Translations under genes and position numbers: made by a program
Source of the DNA: Pedococcus dokdonensis
GTDB taxonomy: Bacteria; Actinomycetota; Actinomycetes; Actinomycetales; Dermatophilaceae
Assembly: GCF_900104525.1 (NCBI RefSeq)
Contig: NZ_LT629711.1
Location: 3,720,001-3,784,000, forward strand
DNA: 64,000 nt
Reading direction: 5' to 3'
Shown: in pieces, positions 11,192 to 20,743 of the stretch
How the letters are laid out: each line of letters opens with the position of its first letter
Numbering within the stretch: the first letter of the stretch is position 1
The notes under the pieces: model-generated
The model's input: the letters and a program-made list of their open reading frames with translations, nothing else
Told to the model about the DNA's origin: nothing
The model's database searches: none

Positions 11192-12382
11192 GTGTCTGAC
11201 TCCACCCTGAGGTCCCTGCTGTCCCGTCGGTCCGTGCTGTTCGGGCTGGCCGCCGCCCCGCTCGCCGTCGTGGCGGCGTGCTCGGGCGACAAGCCCGAGC
11301 CGGCCGGCTCGACCACCACGACGACGCCCTCGACCACCACGACCACGCCCGCCGCGCCGAAGGTGACCGGCGCCGGGCTGCCTGCCGACCTGCTGACCGC
11401 GCTGACGGCGCTCTACGTCGGGGGCAAGGTCAGCGCCGTCGGCACCGTGGCACCGGCCCTGGCCAAGCGCAAGCCGCTGGGCAAGGCGGTCAAGGTCACC
11501 GGCACGACCGGCACCTGGAAGGGCGCGCCCATCGCCACGGTCGTGCAGGGCAAGGACCTCACCATGCTCGTCAAGGACGGCAAGACCTGGAAGGTCGTCG
11601 GTGGCTGGTGGCCGTCGATGGCGACCTACCGGCCGGCCTTCCCGACCATGCGGGTCCTCGCCATCGGCTCGGACGCCCGCAACCCGCAGCCGGTGACCAA
11701 GTGCCGCGCCGACGCCCTGCACATCATCGGCGTCGACGCGAAGAAGGGGGTCGGCGGCATCGTCGGCATCCCCCGCGACTCCTGGGTGTCCCTGTCGTCC
11801 GGCGGCAACAGCAAGATCAACGCAGCGCTGGTGTTCGGCGGCGTCGCGGGGCAGGTCAAGACCATCGAGCGTGCCAGCGGGGTGCAGATCGACGGTTACG
11901 TGATCACCGGGTTCAAGGGCTTCCGAGCCATGGTGAAGGCGCTGGGCGGCATCGTCCTGGTGGCCCAGAAGTCGCTGCAGAGCGTCGACGGCTTCCGGAT
12001 CGTCAAGCCCGGCAGCAACAAGCTCGACGCCAAGCACGCGCTGGCCTTTGCGCGGGAGCGCAAGCACCTCCCCAACGGCGACTTCGGCCGGTCGGCCAAC
12101 CAGGGCGCCCTGATCAAGGCCGGGATCACCATGGCCCGCAAGGCGGGACCCGGCGCGCTCGCCGGGATGCTCTCCAAGATGTCGCCGCACCTCAGCACCG
12201 ACCTCAGCGTCACCGAGGTGCTCAACCTCAGCGCCAGCCTCTACGTCAATGCCTCCGCCGGCGTCCCGAACAAGGTCGTCCCCGGCTCGATCGGCACTCG
12301 CGAGGGCCAGTCCGTCGTGCTGCTCGGCTCGGGTGCGCGCTCGATCTTCTCCGACATGAAGAACGGCCTGCTCCGTGCCTGA
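11192..12382 (+). CDS. LytR-CpsA-Psr (LCP) family protein
   Basis: The protein has 396 residues. The N terminus has a twin-arginine-like SRRSVLFGL sequence and a lipobox (VVAACSG), then a Thr-rich linker. The LCP catalytic domain (about 150-390) shows the family signatures MRVLAIGSDAR, CRADALHIIGVD, GIPRDSWV and ALAFARERKHLPNGDFGRS. LCP enzymes transfer undecaprenyl-linked glycopolymers to peptidoglycan, so a role in wall teichoic acid-like polymer or arabinogalactan-type attachment is expected. A lipoprotein or Tat-exported LCP is less usual than the common N-terminal membrane helix. The GTG start lies 7 bases after a -10-like box. Confidence 0.85.
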   Translation: MSDSTLRSLLSRRSVLFGLAAAPLAVVAACSGDKPEPAGSTTTTTPSTTTTTPAAPKVTGAGLPADLLTALTALYVGGKVSAVGTVAPALAKRKPLGKAVKVTGTTGTWKGAPIATVVQGKDLTMLVKDGKTWKVVGGWWPSMATYRPAFPTMRVLAIGSDARNPQPVTKCRADALHIIGVDAKKGVGGIVGIPRDSWVSLSSGGNSKINAALVFGGVAGQVKTIERASGVQIDGYVITGFKGFRAMVKALGGIVLVAQKSLQSVDGFRIVKPGSNKLDAKHALAFARERKHLPNGDFGRSANQGALIKAGITMARKAGPGALAGMLSKMSPHLSTDLSVTEVLNLSASLYVNASAGVPNKVVPGSIGTREGQSVVLLGSGARSIFSDMKNGLLRA

Positions 12383-12878
12383 CGCCGTCACCATCCGGGC
12401 GGCCCGCACCAGCGACATCCGCACGATCCGCGAGATCGTGCGGCCGCACTCCGACTCCCGGGTGCTGGTGTCCAAGGACGCGGTCACCTACTACGAGGCG
12501 CTGCAGCAGTTCCGGGTCGCCGAGCAGGACGGGGTGATCGTCGGCTGTGGAGCCCTGCACGTGATGTGGGAGGACCTCGCCGAGATCCGCACCCTCGCGG
12601 TGCGTCCGGAGGCCAAGGGGCACGGCGTCGGGTCGCTGCTGATGGACGCGCTGGTCGCTGACGCGCGGGCGCTCGGGGTCGAGCGGTTGTTCTGCCTGAC
12701 CTTCGAGGTCGACTTCTTCACCCGGCACGGGTTCGAGGTGATCGAGGGGCAGGCCGTCGAGCCGGAGGTCTACGCGGAGCTGGTCCGCTCGTACGACGAG
12801 GGCGTCGCGGAGTTCCTCGACCTCGAGCGGGTCAAGCCGAACACCCTCGGCAACACCCGCATGCTCCGCACCCTCTGA
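12375..12878 (+). CDS. argA: Amino-acid N-acetyltransferase (ArgA-type GNAT)
   Basis: This 167-residue GNAT enzyme matches the short stand-alone N-acetylglutamate synthases of actinobacteria, which acetylate glutamate in the first step of arginine synthesis. It has the acetyl-CoA loop RPEAKGHGVGSLLM and the FEVDFFTRHGF segment seen in that subfamily. It overlaps the end of the LCP gene by 8 bases, so the two are cotranscribed. The start is GTG. The substrate is inferred from family similarity. Confidence 0.8.
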   Translation: MPDAVTIRAARTSDIRTIREIVRPHSDSRVLVSKDAVTYYEALQQFRVAEQDGVIVGCGALHVMWEDLAEIRTLAVRPEAKGHGVGSLLMDALVADARALGVERLFCLTFEVDFFTRHGFEVIEGQAVEPEVYAELVRSYDEGVAEFLDLERVKPNTLGNTRMLRTL

Positions 12879-12896
12879 GCTCCCGCCACCTGCCGC

Positions 12897-12940
12897 TTCG
12901 GGGTATGAGCGCGCGCAATAGCGGCCGCTAATACCCCGAA
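12897..12940. terminator. Bidirectional hairpin between convergent genes
   Basis: The outer arms TTCGGGGTAT and ATACCCCGAA enclose a GC-rich loop containing tagcggccgcta. The right arm overlaps the end region of the convergent MFS gene. Confidence 0.65.
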
Positions 12941-14532
12941 CCAGCGTGGCGGCGGCGGGTCATCCGGATCCGCACCGAGGCCGCCAGCACGAGCAGCAGC
13001 AGCCCGGAGATCACGCCGAACCCGAGGCGCGGCACCAGCGGCAGCGCGATGCCGATCCCACCACCGACCACCCAGGCGATCTGGAGCAACGTCTCCGACC
13101 ACGCGAAGACCCGCGTGCGCACGTCCTCGGCGATGTCGCGCTGGACCACGGCGTCGCTGCTGAGCTTGATCAGCTGGGCCGCCAGCCCGGCGACCAGGCC
13201 GAGCACGAGCAGCGTGGTGAGCGAGTAGAACAGCGCGGCCGCCAAGGCCGCCAGCACGTCGAAGATCAGCGCCACGGCGATGATGAGGTCGGGCCGCAGC
13301 CGCCGCAGGGCGTTGCCGATGACCGTGCCGAGGGCGTTGCCGGTGCCCGCGGCGCCGACCACCAGGGCGAGCACGAAGGTGCCGCTGTGTCCGGGCAGGG
13401 GGTGCTCGCGCATGAGGAACGCCATGAACAGGGTGAGGAACCCGGTCAGCAGGCGGGCGCCCACCGCGCTGCAGAGGGCGGCGAGCACCGGCACCGGAAG
13501 CGCGGCGACCCGGGCCCGGAGCCGTTCCACCAACCCCAGCCTGCGTCCGTCCCGCCGGGGCAGGGGGAGCGGACCGGTGTCCTCGATGTCCTGCTCGCCG
13601 GTGCTCGAGTCGACCCGGGCGGGGAGCCGGATCGCGAGCACGGTGCCGACCACGTAGATGAGGAAGGCCAGCCGAAGCGACCACTCCGGCCCGATTCGCG
13701 CAGCGGCCCCGGCGAGCCCGCCACCGACCGCCATGCCCGCGACACCGGCGAGGGCGTTGCGCGAGTTGGCGTTGACCAGGCTGAAACCCGGTGGCAGCAG
13801 GCGCGGCACCGCGGACGCGCGGGTCACGCCATAGGCCTTCGACGCGACGAGACAGCCGAGGGCGGCGGGGAACAGCCACGGCGAGTCGTTCGCGACCGCT
13901 CCGGCGAGCACCCAGCAGAGGAAGGCGCGCAGCGCCAAGGTCGTGCCGATCGCCCAGCGACGACCGTTGCGGAACCGGTCGAGCAGCGGCCCGATGAACG
14001 GTGCGAGCAGCGCGAACGGCGCCATCGTCAGGGCGAGGAACTGGGCGACCTGCCCACGGGCCTCGTCGGTCGGGATCGCGAAGATCGTGCCGGCGAGGGA
14101 CACCGTCAGGGCGGCGTCGCCCATCAGGTTGACGAAGTGCAGCTCGACCAGGCGCGCCAGCCCACTCTCGCCGGCCCCGGCCGAGTGGGTGTAGGCGCGA
14201 GCCCGGCGCGCCCCGGCCCGCCCGCCGCGTCCGGCGAGCCGCGCCCCGGCGACCGTGCCGCGGCCGAGGACCCGTCCGGTGCGCGCGGCCCCGACCCGCA
14301 GGGCGTGCGCGGCCTTGCGGCCCGAGCTGGCCGAGGGCGTGCTGGTGCCGGGTGCGCCCGTGGCGTCCTGGGCGCGAGGCGGTATGCCGCCGCCGGTCGC
14401 GCCGGGCGCGCCGCCGGCCTGGCCCGCGTGCCCGGTCTGGCCCGCAGGCCCGGTCTGGCCCGCGGGCCCGGTCTGGCCCGCAGGCCCGGTCTGGCCCGCG
14501 GGCCCGGTCTGGTCCGGTGGCGGCTGGGTCAT
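12928..14532 (-). CDS. MFS transporter with collagen-like N-terminal repeats
   Basis: The protein has 534 residues. The first 45 are a Gly-Pro-Ala-Gly-Gln-Thr repeat and a disordered linker; the remainder contains about 12 hydrophobic helices of a major facilitator permease. The segment FIGPLLDRFRNGRRW matches the conserved loop between helices 2 and 3. The substrate cannot be told. It begins two bases after the mutY stop and so is in the radA-disA-mutY transcription unit. The N-terminal repeat has an 18-bp period (about 14410-14520) and could vary in length by slippage. Confidence 0.85.
   Translation of the reverse strand: MTQPPPDQTGPAGQTGPAGQTGPAGQTGPAGQTGHAGQAGGAPGATGGGIPPRAQDATGAPGTSTPSASSGRKAAHALRVGAARTGRVLGRGTVAGARLAGRGGRAGARRARAYTHSAGAGESGLARLVELHFVNLMGDAALTVSLAGTIFAIPTDEARGQVAQFLALTMAPFALLAPFIGPLLDRFRNGRRWAIGTTLALRAFLCWVLAGAVANDSPWLFPAALGCLVASKAYGVTRASAVPRLLPPGFSLVNANSRNALAGVAGMAVGGGLAGAAARIGPEWSLRLAFLIYVVGTVLAIRLPARVDSSTGEQDIEDTGPLPLPRRDGRRLGLVERLRARVAALPVPVLAALCSAVGARLLTGFLTLFMAFLMREHPLPGHSGTFVLALVVGAAGTGNALGTVIGNALRRLRPDLIIAVALIFDVLAALAAALFYSLTTLLVLGLVAGLAAQLIKLSSDAVVQRDIAEDVRTRVFAWSETLLQIAWVVGGGIGIALPLVPRLGFGVISGLLLLVLAASVRIRMTRRRHAGSGY
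14410..14520 (-). repeat. 18-bp minisatellite encoding GPAGQT repeats
   Basis: Five to six tandem 18-base units (ggcccgcaggcccggtct and single-base variants alternating gca/gcg) encode the N terminus of the MFS protein. Units are nearly identical, so slippage-driven length change in whole codons is likely. Confidence 0.8.
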
Positions 14533-14534
14533 GG

Positions 14535-15437
14535 TCAGCTCGCCTCACGGGAAGCCGGCAGCCGGAACTGCTCACCGGGGAGTGGTTCGACCAACCCGTC
14601 GGCGACGAGCGAGTCGAGGCAGCGTTCGCGCTGGATCTCGTTGTCGGACAACGCTTCCAGCGTGGTGCGTGGCACCGGCTCGGAGCTCTCGCGGAGCACG
14701 GCCATGAGGGCGCCGCGCAGCTGGCGGTCGGTGCCCTCCCAGGCCTGGCCCCGGCGAGCCGGACCCTGGTGGGCCGGCCGGCCGGCCAGCTGCCAGGCGC
14801 ACAGGTCGGCGACCGGGCACCGCGTGCAGTGCGGCACCCGGGCCGTGCACACGATGGCGCCCAGCTCCATGACGGCCACACTCCACGTGCGCGCCCGAGC
14901 CGGATCGGCGGGCACCAGCCCGGCGGCCACGGTGAGCTCGGCCCTGGTCGGTGACGGCGCTGGATACTCCGCACCGCTCACGACGCGGGTCAGCACCCGA
15001 CGCACGTTGGTGTCGACGACGGTGGTGCGCTCGCCGAAGGCGAAGGTCGCGACCGCTGCGGCGGTGTAGGTGCCGACCCCGGGCAGGGTGAGCAGCTCCG
15101 CCTCGGTGGGGGGCACGGTCCCGCCGTGCCGTTCGGTCATCGCCACTGCCGCGGCGTGCAGCCGCAGCGCCCGGCGCGGGTAGCCCAGCCGTCCCCACGC
15201 GCGGACCGCCTCACCCGGCGCCTCGGCCGCGAGGTCGGCGGGGCTGGGCCAGCGCTCCAGCCAGATCCGCCAGACCGGCTCGACCCGCACGACCGGGGTC
15301 TGCTGGAGCATCACCTCGGAGACGAAGATGCCCCACGGCGTGGCCTCGGGCCGGCGCCACGGCAGGTCCCGGGCGGACACGGCATACCACTCCAGCACCT
15401 CACGGTGCAGACGATCGGGGGCGGCGCCGGTGCTCAC
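14535..15437 (-). CDS. mutY: A/G-specific adenine DNA glycosylase MutY
   Basis: This 300-residue enzyme removes adenine mispaired with 8-oxoguanine. It shows the family motifs in order: [10 protein letters not shown], the helix-hairpin-helix [12 protein letters not shown], the catalytic Asp in VDTNVRR, and an iron-sulfur loop with C-x6-C-x2-C-x5-C spacing ([17 protein letters not shown]). The C-terminal 8-oxoG recognition domain is short, as in other actinobacterial MutY. The start overlaps the disA stop by 4 bases. Confidence 0.95.
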   Translation of the reverse strand: MSTGAAPDRLHREVLEWYAVSARDLPWRRPEATPWGIFVSEVMLQQTPVVRVEPVWRIWLERWPSPADLAAEAPGEAVRAWGRLGYPRRALRLHAAAVAMTERHGGTVPPTEAELLTLPGVGTYTAAAVATFAFGERTTVVDTNVRRVLTRVVSGAEYPAPSPTRAELTVAAGLVPADPARARTWSVAVMELGAIVCTARVPHCTRCPVADLCAWQLAGRPAHQGPARRGQAWEGTDRQLRGALMAVLRESSEPVPRTTLEALSDNEIQRERCLDSLVADGLVEPLPGEQFRLPASREAS

Positions 15438-16510
15438 ACGTAGCGTTCGAGGATGCTCGACTCGGCCAGGCGGGACAGGCCCTCGCGGACCGCGCGGGCG
15501 CGGCCCTCGCCGACGCCGTCGACGTCCATGAGCTCCTCGAGGTTGGCGGCCAGCAGCTTCTGGAGGCTGCCGAAGTGCTCGACGAGGCGGTCGACGATCG
15601 CGCCGGGCAGGCGGGGCACCTTGCTCAGCAGTCGGTAGCCACAGGGGCTGACCGCCGAGTCGAGGGCGTCGCCCCCGACCGCGAACCCGACCGCCTTGGC
15701 GCCGGCGGCGAGGTCGAGCAGCTCGGTCGAGGTCAGCTCCTCGAGCGCGGCCATCGCCTGGTCGAGCGTCAGGTCGGCCTTGGTCACGGGCAGGTAGTCA
15801 CGGATCACCAGCTCGCGGTCGTTGCCGAGGCCACCGGTCAGCTCCTCGAGCTGGAGGGTGAGCAGCCGGCCGTCGACCCCGAGCTCGACGACGTAGCCGG
15901 AGATCTCGTCACGGATCCGGCGCACCATCTCGAGCCGCTGCAACACGCTCGCGACGTCGCGGACGGTGACGAGGTCCTCGATCTCGAGCGCCGACAGGGT
16001 GCCGGTGACCTCGTCGAGGCGGGACTTGTAGCGCTCGAGGGTCTGCAGGGCCTGGTTGGCGCGCGAGAGGATCGCGCTGGAGTCCTCGAGCACGTGGCGT
16101 CCGCCGTCGACGTAGATGGCGACGATCCGCATCGACTGGCTCACCGAGATCACGGGGTAGCCGGTCTGCTTGGCGACTCGCTCGGCGGTGCGGTGCCGGG
16201 TGCCGGACTCGCTGGTCTCGATGGACGGGTCGGGCACCAGCTGCGTCGCCGCGCGCAGGATGCGTGAGGCCTCGCGGTCGAGCACGATGCCGCCGTCCAT
16301 CTTCGCGAGCTCGCGCAACCGGGTGGCCGAGAACTCGACGTCGAGCGGGAAGCCGCCGGTCGACAGCTGTTCGACGGTGCGGTCGTGACCGAGCACGATG
16401 AGTGCCCCCGTGCGCCCACGCAGGATGCGCTCCAGGCCGTCGCGCAGCTCGGTGCCGGGTGCGACGGCGGCGAGGGTGGCGCGCAGCGCGTCGTCCTCGC
16501 GAAGATCCAC
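15434..16510 (-). CDS. disA: DNA integrity scanning diadenylate cyclase DisA
   Basis: This 358-residue protein makes cyclic di-AMP and scans DNA for branched structures. The N-terminal DAC domain has the DGG variant of the DGA motif (AKMDGGIV) and the RHR motif (SGTRHRTAE). A linker of helices follows, then a C-terminal RuvA-like helix-hairpin-helix domain ([19 protein letters not shown]). The start is GTG with AAGGGGA upstream. It lies immediately after radA, a partnership conserved across bacteria, since RadA binds and modulates DisA. Confidence 0.95.
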   Translation of the reverse strand: MDLREDDALRATLAAVAPGTELRDGLERILRGRTGALIVLGHDRTVEQLSTGGFPLDVEFSATRLRELAKMDGGIVLDREASRILRAATQLVPDPSIETSESGTRHRTAERVAKQTGYPVISVSQSMRIVAIYVDGGRHVLEDSSAILSRANQALQTLERYKSRLDEVTGTLSALEIEDLVTVRDVASVLQRLEMVRRIRDEISGYVVELGVDGRLLTLQLEELTGGLGNDRELVIRDYLPVTKADLTLDQAMAALEELTSTELLDLAAGAKAVGFAVGGDALDSAVSPCGYRLLSKVPRLPGAIVDRLVEHFGSLQKLLAANLEELMDVDGVGEGRARAVREGLSRLAESSILERYV

Positions 16511-16513
16511 TGG

Positions 16514-17938
16514 TCAGTCCCCTTTGGTGCCGCCGGTCCGGTCTCGCGCGAGTCTAACCGGGCCCCGGCTGCAAGGCCGCGCGCACCGCGGATCGGATGT
16601 CGTCGCACTCCACCACCTGCATGCCCTCGGGGTCGGGCCGCTGCCGAGCACTCCCTTCGGGACGTAGGCGGTGCGGAAGCCGAGCCGGGCCGCCTCGGCC
16701 AGGCGACGCGGCATGCCCGACACCGGGCGGATCTCACCGGCCAGTCCCAGCTCACCGAACGCGATGGCGTGGTCGGGCAGCGGCTGGTCCTTGACGGCAC
16801 TCGCCACGGCGAGGGCGATCGCCAGGTCGGAGGCCGGCTCGGTCAGCCGGACACCCCCGACGGTGGAGAGGTAGACGTCGGAGCTGCCGATCGGCGCCTG
16901 GGCCCGCTTGGCGAGCACCGCGATGATCATCGACACCCGCGCCGAGTCGAGGCCGCTGGTGGCCCGTCGCGGGGTGGGGATCTCGCTCTTGGCGACCAGC
17001 GCCTGCACCTCGGTCAGCAACGGGCGGCGCCCCTCGAGGGTGACCGTCACGCAGGTGCCCGGGACGGAGAGGGTGCCCCGTGAGAGGAACAGCCCGCTGG
17101 GGTCGGGGAGCCCGACGATCCCCACGTCGGACAGGTCGAAGCAGCCCACCTCGTCGGTCGGGCCATAGCGGTTCTTGACCGCCCGCACGAGCCTCAGCCG
17201 GGAGTGCCGGTCACCCTCGAACTGCACCACGACGTCGACCAGGTGCTCCAGCACCCTGGGCCCGGCGATCGAGCCGTCCTTGGTGACGTGGCCGACGAGC
17301 AGGGTCGCGATGCCGCGCGACTTGGCCGCCTGGATCAGCGAGGCAGCCACCTCGCGGACCTGGGTGACGTTGCCGGCCGAGCCCTCGACCTCGCCACTGG
17401 CGATGGTCTGCACGGAGTCGACGATCACCAGGTCGGGTCGCACCGACTCGATCTGGCCGAGGACGGTCGCGAGGTCGGTCTCGGCGGCGAGGAAGAGCGA
17501 GGACGCCATCGCCTCGATCCGCTCGGCCCGCATCCGGACCTGGGCGGCCGACTCCTCACCCGTGACGTAGAGGACCGTGCGGCCCTGCCCGGACCGGGCG
17601 GCGCGCGCCGCGACGTCGAGCAGGAGCGTGGACTTGCCGATGCCCGGCTCGCCGGCGACGAGCACGACGGCGCCGGGGACCAGGCCTCCGCCGAGCACCC
17701 GGTCGAACTCGCCGACCCCCGTGCTCTCGGCCTCGGCCCGCCGGGCGTCGACCTGCCCGATCGGCACCGCAGGACGCTCGACGCGGCTGGCCGCGGTGGT
17801 GCGGACCGTGACCGCGCCGATCTCGCTGACGCTGCCCCACGCCTGGCACTCCCCGCAGCGACCGACCCACTTGACCGTGGTCCAGCCGCACTCCGAGCAG
17901 CGGAAACCACTCGACCTGGTCGACGTCTTCGCTGCCAT
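16514..17938 (-). CDS. radA: DNA repair protein RadA with a probable C-terminal frameshift
   Basis: This RecA-like ATPase aids branch migration in recombination. It has an N-terminal zinc finger (CSECGW then CGEC), Walker A GEPGIGKST, the RadA-specific KNRYGPTDE motif and a Lon-like C-terminal domain (GLAGEIRPVSGMPRRLAEAARLG). After VPKGVLG the open frame gives an Arg/Trp-rich tail unlike the family. One base added near 16643 (ggcag to ggccag on the coding strand) restores VLGQRPDPEGMQVVECDD and a stop at 16554, which fits the family. The ATG at 17938 is preferred over a GTG at 17968 because it gives the usual N terminus. Confidence 0.9.
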   Translation of the reverse strand: MAAKTSTRSSGFRCSECGWTTVKWVGRCGECQAWGSVSEIGAVTVRTTAASRVERPAVPIGQVDARRAEAESTGVGEFDRVLGGGLVPGAVVLVAGEPGIGKSTLLLDVAARAARSGQGRTVLYVTGEESAAQVRMRAERIEAMASSLFLAAETDLATVLGQIESVRPDLVIVDSVQTIASGEVEGSAGNVTQVREVAASLIQAAKSRGIATLLVGHVTKDGSIAGPRVLEHLVDVVVQFEGDRHSRLRLVRAVKNRYGPTDEVGCFDLSDVGIVGLPDPSGLFLSRGTLSVPGTCVTVTLEGRRPLLTEVQALVAKSEIPTPRRATSGLDSARVSMIIAVLAKRAQAPIGSSDVYLSTVGGVRLTEPASDLAIALAVASAVKDQPLPDHAIAFGELGLAGEIRPVSGMPRRLAEAARLGFRTAYVPKGVLGSGPTPRACRWWSATTSDPRCARPCSRGPVRLARDRTGGTKGD

Positions 17939-17986
17939 GGGCGACAACCTACGGGGCGCCGCCGACACCGGGCCGCGCCGGGAGGC

Positions 17987-18412
17987 TCAGGCCTCGGCGA
18001 CCTTCTTCAGTCCGTCGAGCATGCCCTGCCAGTTCTGCGAGAACTGCTCGGCCTGCTCCTCGCTGTCGCACCCGTCCTGGGTCAGCGTCACCGCGGTGCC
18101 GTCCCCTGACGGGGCCAGGTCGTAGCTCACCGTGTGGTAGTTCTCGGGCACGTCCTCGTCACCCATCAGCGGGCTGTAGTGCGTGACCGAGAGCCGGGTG
18201 CCGGGGTCGGCCTCGAGGACCTCGCCCTTGTCCTGGTAGGACCTGCCCTCCAGCTCGCCGCTCCAGGTGACCGGGCTGCCAACCTCCCAGTCGGTCTCGA
18301 CGCGCGAGCCCATCATCCACTGCGCGATCTGGTCGGGGTCGGTGAGCGCGGCCCACACCCGGTCGGGTGCGGCGGCGACGTCGACGCTGGCAGTGGCTTC
18401 GTAGCCGGTCAT
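17987..18412 (-). CDS. SRPBCC / AHSA1-like domain protein
   Basis: This 141-residue protein has the START-like fold pattern of the AHSA1 family: a first strand with TASVDVAAAPDRVWAALTDPDQIAQWM and a final long helix (NWQGMLDGLKKVAEA). These proteins bind small hydrophobic ligands, and no ligand can be named here. The ATG at 18412 is preceded by GGAGG, which decides the start over an upstream one at 18472. It stands between radA and a methyltransferase gene on the same strand. Confidence 0.8.
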   Translation of the reverse strand: MTGYEATASVDVAAAPDRVWAALTDPDQIAQWMMGSRVETDWEVGSPVTWSGELEGRSYQDKGEVLEADPGTRLSVTHYSPLMGDEDVPENYHTVSYDLAPSGDGTAVTLTQDGCDSEEQAEQFSQNWQGMLDGLKKVAEA

Positions 18413-18484
18413 GACAACCTCCATTGCGCGGTGGCTCGGACACTCCGCACGGGATCTGCCGTGCCTGCCCACCCTGCCGCAGGC

Positions 18485-19195
18485 TCAGAAGGTGCGCCAC
18501 CAGAGGTTGACGGCGTAGTCCACCGAGGTGCCGTCGTGCTCGGCGAGGATCCCCTCCGCGGCCGTCTCGGAGAACTCGATGCGCACGACGGCCTCGAAGT
18601 CGGCCCGCGAGTCGTGCTCCCACGCGATCGTGAGGCGCTCGCGGTGCCACCCCTGGCGGGTCCAGAACCGTTCCACCGCAGCCGGGTCGTACGACGGGTT
18701 CGCGCGGGCGAACCACCGCCCGAAGGTCGAGCGGGTGGCGTCGTTGTCGATGACGTAGGCCGTGCCGCCCGGCCGCAGCACGCGCTCGAGCTCGCGCAGG
18801 CCGGGTTCGGAGCCGGCGCCGAAGAAGTACGCCCACCGCGCGTGGGTGAGGTCGACGGAGGCATCGGCCAGCGGCAGCGCCTGGGCGACGCCCTCGACGA
18901 CCCGCACCGACGGCATACCTGAAATGCGTTGCTCCGCAACGGAAACCAGCGGTGGGTGAGGTTCGACCCCGACGACACTGGCGCACCCGAGAGCCGCGAA
19001 GCGCGGCAGGTGGAATCCGGTGCCACACCCGACGTCGACGAGGTCGGCGCCGGCGAAGGGGTGCAGCGCGTCCATCGCGGACTCGAGCAGACCGGCGCGG
19101 TCGACGCCGAGGTTCTCGAGCTCGTAGACGTCGGGGGTGTCCCAGATGTTGGGGCTGCGGGTGGGCGCCGGCCCGGGCGGGCCGTCGGTCGTCAT
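18485..19195 (-). CDS. Class I SAM-dependent methyltransferase
   Basis: This 236-residue protein has the Rossmann motif I LVDVGCGTGFHLPRF, motif II GVEPHP, and motif IV region ASVDLTHARWAYFFG followed by ELERVLRPGGTAYVIDND. The substrate is unknown. The gene ends 8 bases after the next upstream gene starts its own coding region, so the minus-strand genes 18485-20012 probably form a unit. Confidence 0.8.
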   Translation of the reverse strand: MTTDGPPGPAPTRSPNIWDTPDVYELENLGVDRAGLLESAMDALHPFAGADLVDVGCGTGFHLPRFAALGCASVVGVEPHPPLVSVAEQRISGMPSVRVVEGVAQALPLADASVDLTHARWAYFFGAGSEPGLRELERVLRPGGTAYVIDNDATRSTFGRWFARANPSYDPAAVERFWTRQGWHRERLTIAWEHDSRADFEAVVRIEFSETAAEGILAEHDGTSVDYAVNLWWRTF

Positions 19196-19202
19196 CGAGC
19201 TG

Positions 19203-20012
19203 TCACTTCCCCTTGCGGGCCTCTTGGGCGGCCAACGTCGCAGGGTGGACGAGCAGCGGCAACATCTTGCGGGAGTAAGCGTTCCGGGCCGCCTTCACGC
19301 TGGCCAAGTGGGCCTCGCAACGGATCTCCAGCTCGGCGTACCCCTCCTCGCCCATCAGCTCGACCAGCTCGCCCCGGTTGCTGCGGAAGACCGGCTCGCG
19401 CCCGACGTGGGCCTCAGGGTTGCTGGAGCAGTACCAGTCGAGGTCGTGCCCGCCCGGCCCCCAGCCGCGCCGGTCGTACTCGGTGATGCTGACCTCCTGC
19501 CAGCTCGACCCGTCGGGCAGCTCCACCTTGCGGTAGGTGCGCCGGATCGGCAGCTGCCAGCAGACGTCGGGCTTGACGGTGTGGGGCTCCTTGCCGGTGA
19601 GGACCGCGTGCTGGTGCAGCGCACAGCCGGCCCCCGCGGGGAAGCCCGGCCGGTTGAGGAAGATGCAGGCGCCGTCGACCACCTTGGTCTTGAGCGCGTC
19701 GTCCTCCTTCTCGGTCCAGGCGCCGAGCTTGGTGGAGCCCGGGTGCAGCTGCCACTCGTCCTCGCCGAGCTCCTTGACGACCTTCTTGACCCGCTTGATG
19801 TCGTCGTCGTCGGTGAAGTGCGCGCCGAGCGTGCAGCAGCCGTCGTCCGGCCGGTCGGCGTAGATGCCCTGGCACCCGCTGCCGAAGATGCACGTCCAGC
19901 TCGACGTCAGCCAGGTGAGGTCGCAGCGGAACCGCTGCCCGGAGTCGGCGGGGTCGGTGAACTCCACCCAGATACGGGCGGTGTCGAGCGGGGTCTCTGG
20001 CACGTCGGTCAC
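19203..20012 (-). CDS. Conserved Cys-rich hypothetical protein
   Basis: The protein has 269 residues and no signal or membrane segment. Cysteine and aromatic clusters stand out: [42 protein letters not shown] and DWYCSSNPE. This resembles proteins with zinc- or iron-cluster-binding CxxxCC-type motifs (DUF3109-like), but I cannot assign a family with certainty. The start is GTG. Function is unknown. Confidence 0.7.
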   Translation of the reverse strand: MTDVPETPLDTARIWVEFTDPADSGQRFRCDLTWLTSSWTCIFGSGCQGIYADRPDDGCCTLGAHFTDDDDIKRVKKVVKELGEDEWQLHPGSTKLGAWTEKEDDALKTKVVDGACIFLNRPGFPAGAGCALHQHAVLTGKEPHTVKPDVCWQLPIRRTYRKVELPDGSSWQEVSITEYDRRGWGPGGHDLDWYCSSNPEAHVGREPVFRSNRGELVELMGEEGYAELEIRCEAHLASVKAARNAYSRKMLPLLVHPATLAAQEARKGK

Positions 20013-20034
20013 CCTACGTCGTGCGTTGCCACTC

Positions 20035-20580
20035 CTAGGGTTCAGCCCGTATGCCGGTCTGTCGCCGACGCCGCCACGTCACTACTGCGGCGATCACCAG
20101 CAGCAGGACGACCGCGGCCACCCAGTTGAGCCGGGTCAGGTCCTGCACGGCGTCGTCCAGCCGGAGTGCCCGCCCGTAGCCGGACTTCGCCGGGTCGCCG
20201 GCCTGACCGAGCGAGCTCAGCCCCAGGGGGACCAGCAGGAGGGCCGGCACCGCGAGCAGGGCCAGCCCCCACCGCGACCCCAGCAGCAGGCCCAGGACGA
20301 CGAGCAGGAGCACCGGCACCAGCGCGGTGAGGGAGACCATGCCCGACTCGAGGTAGCGGTCGCGCGAGGCGGTCTCGCCGAAGAACGGCGCGGTGTTGAT
20401 GGCCGCCGCGAAGACGGTCCAGGCGAGCAGGCACCACCCGAGGAGGACCACCAGCGCGGTGACCGGCCAGACCGGCCCCCGCTCCCGACGGGCTGCCGGA
20501 CGACCTGGCTCGCCCGGCCCGGTGGCGCCCGAGGGGGCGCGCGCGGAGGTGACGTCGGCGCCTTCGGTGTCGGACGGCAT
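20035..20580 (-). CDS. Small integral membrane protein, unknown function
   Basis: The protein has 181 residues with four predicted transmembrane helices. The first spans [20 protein letters not shown], the middle pair covers [15 protein letters not shown] and [15 protein letters not shown], and the last is [14 protein letters not shown] before an Arg-rich cytoplasmic tail. The N terminus is Pro/Gly/Ala-rich. The ATG at 20580 overlaps a CGGCATAC octamer. I do not recognise the family. Confidence 0.65.
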   Translation of the reverse strand: MPSDTEGADVTSARAPSGATGPGEPGRPAARRERGPVWPVTALVVLLGWCLLAWTVFAAAINTAPFFGETASRDRYLESGMVSLTALVPVLLLVVLGLLLGSRWGLALLAVPALLLVPLGLSSLGQAGDPAKSGYGRALRLDDAVQDLTRLNWVAAVVLLLVIAAVVTWRRRRQTGIRAEP

Positions 20581-20674
20581 ACGCCCCAGCCTCTCCCGGC
20601 CGACAGGATTCGGCCAGTTGCCCGCTTCGTGAGCCGTCGTGCCACGGGAAGCCCACCCCGCCCTGTCGCACACT

Positions 20675-20729
20675 CATGCAAAAGGCGAGTTAGCGACGGT
20701 GTCAGCGGCGCTAACTCGCCTTTTGCATG
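20675..20729. repeat. Dispersed intergenic palindrome, family 1, copy B
   Basis: The perfect 21-bp core CATGCAAAAGGCGAGTTAGCG (20675-20695) pairs with 20709-20729 across a 13-nt loop. Weaker pairing extends outward into gtcgc/gcgac flanks. It lies between two minus-strand genes, just after the stop of the HEAT-like gene, where it could act as a terminator. Confidence 0.9.
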
Positions 20730-20743
20730 GGATAGCGACGATG

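Noticed and set aside
12946..15069. A 707-codon plus-strand frame opposite the MFS gene and mutY
   Set aside because: It is a Gly/Arg/Gln/His-rich shadow without domains, while both minus-strand genes have strong family motifs.
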